From Aphodosoma sp044433285 (lineage in GTDB: Bacteria; Bacteroidota; Bacteroidia; Bacteroidales; Paludibacteraceae), in contig JAWXTU010000022.1 in NCBI GenBank assembly GCA_044433285.1, forward strand, positions 1 through 27,937: a DNA stretch of 27,937 bases. The letters are read 5' to 3'. The notes below the pieces were generated by a model, which ran no database searches, was not told the DNA's origin, and saw only the letters and a program-made list of their open reading frames with translations. This document shows, piece by piece, positions 24,312 to 27,937 of this stretch. A program made the position numbers and the translations under genes. Positions within the stretch are counted from its first letter, which is position 1, and each line of letters starts with the position of its first letter.

Positions 24312-26525
24312 ATGAAATATACAACATTTATACTCTTTGCAGTGATGATTATTACTCTTGCTGCAGCAACTGTTATTGAAAAACTGTTCGGAACGACATT
24401 TGTACACAGCTCTATCTATGGAGCATCGTGGTTTTATATCTTTTGGGGTGTGCTGTCGGTTGTCGCACTGTTATATATGCACCGCTCAAAACTTCAAAAA
24501 AAACTTAGTACATATCTGTTGCATATCTCATTTATATTAATTCTTCTTGGGGCTATAACTACTGCGCTCACTTCCACTCGTGGTGCATTTTATCTGCCTG
24601 TAGGGGTAGAGCGAAATGATTTTACCAATTCCGATGGCTCTATATCTCAATTTCCGTTCGATATCAAACTCAATAGTTTCGATGTAGAGTTTTATGCTGG
24701 TACAAATGCGCCTGCCGATTATGTAAGTCATATCTTTATTTCGGATAATGAGAAAGTTACAGAGCTTTTAGTCTCTATGAACAGCATCGGACGATATAAA
24801 GGATACCGTTTTTATCAATCGGATTACGACAAAGGTGGTAGTTGGCTCACCGTAAATCGTGATATTTACGGTATTCCAATCACCTATACAGCCTATATCC
24901 TTCTGTTGTTATCTCTTATTTTCCTACTATTAGACCCACGAGGTGCTTTTCGTGCACTACTTCGTTCGCCGCTATTGCGTAAATCTTCTGTTGCAGTTCT
25001 GCTATTTGTCTCACTTCTGTTGCCATCAACTCTCAGTGCTGCAAATGATAACGTACCTCACTCTATCTCAGTCGAATATGCAAAATCGCTAGATGAATTG
25101 CAGGTGGTTTACAACAATCGTGTGATGCCAGTATCTACACTGTCGCGCAATTTTACAATGAAGATATTGGGTGATACTGAGTATAAAAATCTATCTTCGT
25201 CGCAGTTTTTTTGGAGTTGGTTATTCTTCCCGACTGAGTGGGAGAATGTACCAATGTTTGAAGTGCCACAGAGTGATAAATCTAAGTTTCTTGAGTTAAA
25301 CGAGGTGGCGGCTTATGCAGATTTTTTTACCGATAAAGGGGTGTACAAGCTCAACCACTATATGCGAAATGCCGACCCCAAAACTCAACCTGCGCTATAT
25401 AAAGAGTTGGTGAAACTCAACGAGAAGGTGCAGTTGGTGGCAATGTTGCGCAGTGGGGCGATGGTGAAATTGTTCCCTTATTCACCTGACAACGATAATA
25501 TTACGTGGTATGCACCATCTGATATTCTACCAGAGGAGATGGATAGAGGGCAATCGCTCTTTATTGCAAATAGTTTTCAGATGCTTTTATCTGCATACAA
25601 CGCACAAGATGATGCACTCTTTACAGGTATGGTGGATAAATTCGTATCATATCAAAACAGATATGGTGGTGAGTCTCTTATCTCGCCATATAAAATGAGG
25701 GCGGAGCAGTTATATTACCGTTTTCCTGTTACCACTATACTTTACCGCTCAACACTCACCATCGGCATATTGGCTTTGCTGATTATAATGTTGGCAAGAA
25801 ACAACAAACGCTTGCAACGTTTAGCATCTCGCCTATTGGTGGTGAATATCGTGCATGCAATATGTTTTCTTATCTTTCATATTGGTATAAAGTGGTATAT
25901 CACAGGCAAATTGCCATTGATGAATGGTTATGATACGATGGTATTTTTAGGTTTTTCTATTGCCATTATCACATTTATCATTCGTAAGTCATATCCGCTT
26001 TTCACCGCTTTGAGCTCTATGTTGGTAGGGTTTACTATGTTGGTAGCCACTATTGGTGGTCTCAACCCACAAATCACTCCGTTAGTGCCAGTACTCAACT
26101 CACCGTTTCTCACTTCGCACGTATGCTGTATAATGCTTGCCTACGCACTTTTTGCATTTACATTTATCAATGGGATTTTGGCTCTTACAGTTGGGCATAA
26201 TAACACAGAACTACGTAATCGCCTCACTGTATATAGTAAACTGTTCTTGTTTGTGGGTATTGCCTTTATCGCAGTAGGTATATTTATCGGGGCGGTATGG
26301 GCAAATGTTAGTTGGGGGCGTTATTGGGCTTGGGACCCGAAAGAGGTGTGGGCATTAATAACTATGATGGTATATTGCCTGCCGCTGCACAATCGCTCAC
26401 TAAAGATATTTAATAATACAACATTCTTCCACGCCTATCTCGTATGCGCTATAGTCGTTGTGCTTATGACATACTTTGGTGTGAATTTAGTACTCGGCGG
26501 TATGCACAGTTATGTGAATAGCTAG
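24312..26525 (+). CDS. fused ResB-CcsA (CcsBA) cytochrome c assembly protein
   Basis: The 737-residue membrane protein combines both halves of the system II heme-attachment machinery. The N-terminal ResB-like half (about 1-440) has early transmembrane helices, an extracytoplasmic region with FPFDIKLNSFDVEFY and YRFYQSDYD, and a further helix pair. The C-terminal CcsA-like half (about 475-737) has repeated helices, the tryptophan-rich heme-handling motif WGRYWAWDPKEVWAL near 668-682, and histidines at loop ends (LTSHVCC, YCLPLHN, GGMHSY) that may be axial heme ligands. CcsBA exports heme and attaches it to CxxCH motifs, so it can mature the di-heme protein of the same cluster. Length fits Bacteroidota fusions. 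It is the last gene of the plus-strand run and converges on the propeller gene with a 29-base gap. Confidence 0.93.
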   Translation: MKYTTFILFAVMIITLAAATVIEKLFGTTFVHSSIYGASWFYIFWGVLSVVALLYMHRSKLQKKLSTYLLHISFILILLGAITTALTSTRGAFYLPVGVERNDFTNSDGSISQFPFDIKLNSFDVEFYAGTNAPADYVSHIFISDNEKVTELLVSMNSIGRYKGYRFYQSDYDKGGSWLTVNRDIYGIPITYTAYILLLLSLIFLLLDPRGAFRALLRSPLLRKSSVAVLLFVSLLLPSTLSAANDNVPHSISVEYAKSLDELQVVYNNRVMPVSTLSRNFTMKILGDTEYKNLSSSQFFWSWLFFPTEWENVPMFEVPQSDKSKFLELNEVAAYADFFTDKGVYKLNHYMRNADPKTQPALYKELVKLNEKVQLVAMLRSGAMVKLFPYSPDNDNITWYAPSDILPEEMDRGQSLFIANSFQMLLSAYNAQDDALFTGMVDKFVSYQNRYGGESLISPYKMRAEQLYYRFPVTTILYRSTLTIGILALLIIMLARNNKRLQRLASRLLVVNIVHAICFLIFHIGIKWYITGKLPLMNGYDTMVFLGFSIAIITFIIRKSYPLFTALSSMLVGFTMLVATIGGLNPQITPLVPVLNSPFLTSHVCCIMLAYALFAFTFINGILALTVGHNNTELRNRLTVYSKLFLFVGIAFIAVGIFIGAVWANVSWGRYWAWDPKEVWALITMMVYCLPLHNRSLKIFNNTTFFHAYLVCAIVVVLMTYFGVNLVLGGMHSYVNS

Positions 26526-26546
26526 TTTGTGAAAAATAGCTAGTTT
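26517..26546 (+). repeat. 18-base duplication across the CcsBA stop codon
   Basis: AATAGCTAGTTT occurs at 26517-26528 and again at 26535-26546, an 18-base offset. The first copy contains the final Asn-Ser codons and the TAG stop. It is probably a slippage event without effect on the protein. No clear terminator is visible in the short convergent gap. Confidence 0.85.
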
Positions 26547-26554
26547 ATAGGGTT

Positions 26555-27718
26555 TTACTCTCCATACACAAATGCAATTCTCGATGGGATATCGCCAGTG
26601 GTAACGCTCCATTTTAGCACTCCGTCCGTGCCGTAGCAGTAGAGCTTTCCTGGAGTTACAAAGTTTTTAGCATCTGTGATGAATAGCTCTTTTGTAAGTG
26701 GATTTACCTCAATACCATAGGGGTATGTAATATCGCTATCAGTGCCATCTGTGATGCAGTTGTTTGTTACAACCTCCATCGTTTGTACGTCAATAATAGC
26801 GTAATAAATATCTGTAGTGCTAGTGGTGTAGTTGTATTCGCTGCTGCAAATATATATCGAATCGCCCCCAATTGCCATATTGCTGTTGGCAAAATCAAAC
26901 TGCTTTATCACCTCGTGCGTATCGCTACTAACCACATAGGTGCTAGATGATGTTTCGTAATAATCGCCACGAGATGATACCCAGATATTACCATATTGGT
27001 CTACCTCCATACGGTGCAAATTTATTGCCACTTCAATCTTCTCTATCTCCTTGAATGTGCTTAAATCCACTACAGAAATTGTATTGTCGTAATTTGGGAC
27101 CATATATCCACCAGAGTTTGCCACATATAGTTTATTATTTACAATCACCATCTCTTCTGGCTGATAGCCAACGTTGCAGGTGTCGACAATCTGAAGTGTG
27201 GCGGTGTCTATTTTTGCAATGTAACCGAGGCGTGCGTTAGGGTCTATCTCTATCGGACCAGCATACGAACTTACATAGGCATATCCCTCATTAAAAGTGA
27301 TATATCGGCAGTTGGGGATAGAGATTACATCAATATGAATACCCGAATCCACATCCATCACCTCTAGCAAATTAGAGCAGTTAATTACGGCATATAACTT
27401 ACTACCATACACCCCCAAATCATTGCCTACATCGCCCAATTCTTGTACTACGTTTGGATTGCGTTCAGCATAAATATTTTTACTGTATACCCCAGTTTCA
27501 TAGTCGAAATAGTCAAGTGTGGCTTTGTTACTCCCCATATTACCCTCGTTTAAAAGATAAAATCCTATAATTTTAGTTGTTCCTTCTTCAGTTGTTCCCT
27601 CCTCAGGTTCTGTTACCTCTGTATTTGTAGAACCTACTATCTCATCATCGCCACGGCACGATGCAAAGATTATAACTGATACGAGTACGATTGTACTGAT
27701 AATATTGTTGAATTTCAT
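26555..27718 (-). CDS. YncE-like / DUF5074 beta-propeller surface lipoprotein, BtuG-like
   Basis: The 387-residue protein has a lipoprotein signal ending FASC (cysteine 21), followed by RGDDE, an acidic stretch of the kind that directs Bacteroidota lipoproteins to the cell surface. After a Glu/Thr-rich linker (about 30-48) comes a propeller of repeated blades beginning GFYLLNEGNMGSNKATLDY, with recurring strands such as LYVANSGG, TISVVDLSTFKEIEKIEV and IWVSSRGD. This matches YncE/DUF5074 propellers. In Bacteroides, BtuG, a corrinoid-capturing surface propeller, is encoded next to the TonB receptor BtuB. Here a TonB-receptor end lies 124 bases upstream on the same strand. A corrinoid role is therefore likely but inferred; other receptors also pair with propeller lipoproteins. 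Confidence 0.75.
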   Translation of the reverse strand: MKFNNIISTIVLVSVIIFASCRGDDEIVGSTNTEVTEPEEGTTEEGTTKIIGFYLLNEGNMGSNKATLDYFDYETGVYSKNIYAERNPNVVQELGDVGNDLGVYGSKLYAVINCSNLLEVMDVDSGIHIDVISIPNCRYITFNEGYAYVSSYAGPIEIDPNARLGYIAKIDTATLQIVDTCNVGYQPEEMVIVNNKLYVANSGGYMVPNYDNTISVVDLSTFKEIEKIEVAINLHRMEVDQYGNIWVSSRGDYYETSSSTYVVSSDTHEVIKQFDFANSNMAIGGDSIYICSSEYNYTTSTTDIYYAIIDVQTMEVVTNNCITDGTDSDITYPYGIEVNPLTKELFITDAKNFVTPGKLYCYGTDGVLKWSVTTGDIPSRIAFVYGE

Positions 27719-27760
27719 ATTTTTGATTTTTTTTATCCGAGATTTCGACTATCTATTTAA

Positions 27761-27848
27761 GGGGGAATTTGAATTTAACAAAAACCCTGTCTGGATTGTT
27801 ATACCTGTTGTTTGTATTTTAAGGGGATTTCCAAAAATCCCCTTAAAA
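27761..27848 (-). terminator. hairpin at the end of the TonB-receptor gene with an alternative arm
   Basis: TTTTAAGGGGATTT (27817-27830) and AAATCCCCTTAAAA (27835-27848) form a perfect 14-base stem with a 4-base loop; the stem includes the receptor stop codon. No T-run follows on the minus strand. Further along that strand AAATTCCCCCTTAAA (plus 27756-27770) could pair with the same G-rich arm, giving a second exclusive stem 40 bases before the lipoprotein start. Confidence 0.55.
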
Positions 27849-27937
27849 TACTACGTTTAATTTTATTTTGAAATTTGTACCTGGCATAGGGTAGCATTGC
27901 ACCACCTCATACTGCTGGTTGAATATATTATTTACCT
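27843..27937 (-). CDS. TonB-dependent receptor, C-terminal end only (BtuB-like)
   Basis: The last 31 codons of a gene entering from the right edge read VNNIFNQQYEVVQCYPMPG, then TNFKIKLNVVF and stop. This is the usual end of TonB-dependent outer-membrane receptors: an N-x-F-x-x-x-Y-x-x-V segment, YPMPG, a final amphipathic strand and a terminal phenylalanine. BtuB-type receptors of Bacteroidales have similar ends, and the adjacent BtuG-like lipoprotein supports that reading. The rest of the gene, and any cobalamin riboswitch before it, would lie outside the window. Confidence 0.8.
   Translation of the reverse strand, partial: VNNIFNQQYEVVQCYPMPGTNFKIKLNVVF

Noticed and set aside
1..27937. 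CRISPR arrays, tRNA or rRNA genes
   Set aside because: No regularly spaced repeats, cloverleaf-like segments or rRNA-like sequence were noticed in a read by eye of both strands.

Overview
The window comes from a low-G+C Bacteroidota genome, most likely of the order Bacteroidales. Clues seen directly are promoters of the Bacteroides type (TTTG, about 19-20 bases, then TAnnTTTG), fimbrillin-type lipoproteins with DUF3575 and DUF5119 partners, many SPII lipoproteins including one with an acidic surface-export signal after the cysteine, a DUF4491 protein, and a TonB-dependent receptor next to a propeller lipoprotein. I do not assign a genus.

Layout. (1) Positions 1-9244 hold a fimbrial operon on the plus strand. 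It encodes an outer-membrane OmpA/DUF3575 protein with a Glu-Pro repeat linker, a DUF5119/FimB-like lipoprotein, a probable major fimbrillin with codon use suggesting high expression, a second fimbrillin-like subunit, and a 1064-residue probable tip or accessory lipoprotein. Two strong hairpins follow the probable major subunit. A short remnant of an AlbA/RecG-like ATP-binding protein follows the operon. (2) Positions 9338-12457, minus strand, hold a DUF3298 lipoprotein followed by ribonuclease R. (3) Positions 12777-15637, plus strand, hold a PgpH-type 7TM-HD phosphodiesterase and a short-chain dehydrogenase that overlap by 4 bases. (4) Positions 15481-19189 hold an AT-rich single-chain type IIG restriction-modification gene between two direct repeats of about 202 bases. 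The repeats are two copies of the 3' end of the dehydrogenase gene, so the R-M gene arrived with a long duplication and left the dehydrogenase intact. (5) Positions 19317-26525, plus strand, hold an outer-membrane barrel protein, an imelysin lipoprotein, a di-heme DUF1111 lipoprotein, a DUF4491 membrane protein and a fused ResB-CcsA cytochrome c assembly protein. This looks like a self-contained envelope redox or metal-handling module that carries its own heme-attachment machinery. (6) Positions 26555-27937, minus strand, hold a BtuG-like beta-propeller surface lipoprotein and the last 31 codons of a TonB-dependent receptor, probably part of a corrinoid uptake locus continuing to the right.

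The most interesting signals are the R-M insertion with its diverged long duplication, the imelysin/di-heme/CcsBA module, and a recurring intergenic pattern. Five spacers between co-directional genes carry G-run/C-run arms, four of them with three arms that could form alternative hairpins, ending 22-51 bases before the downstream start codon.
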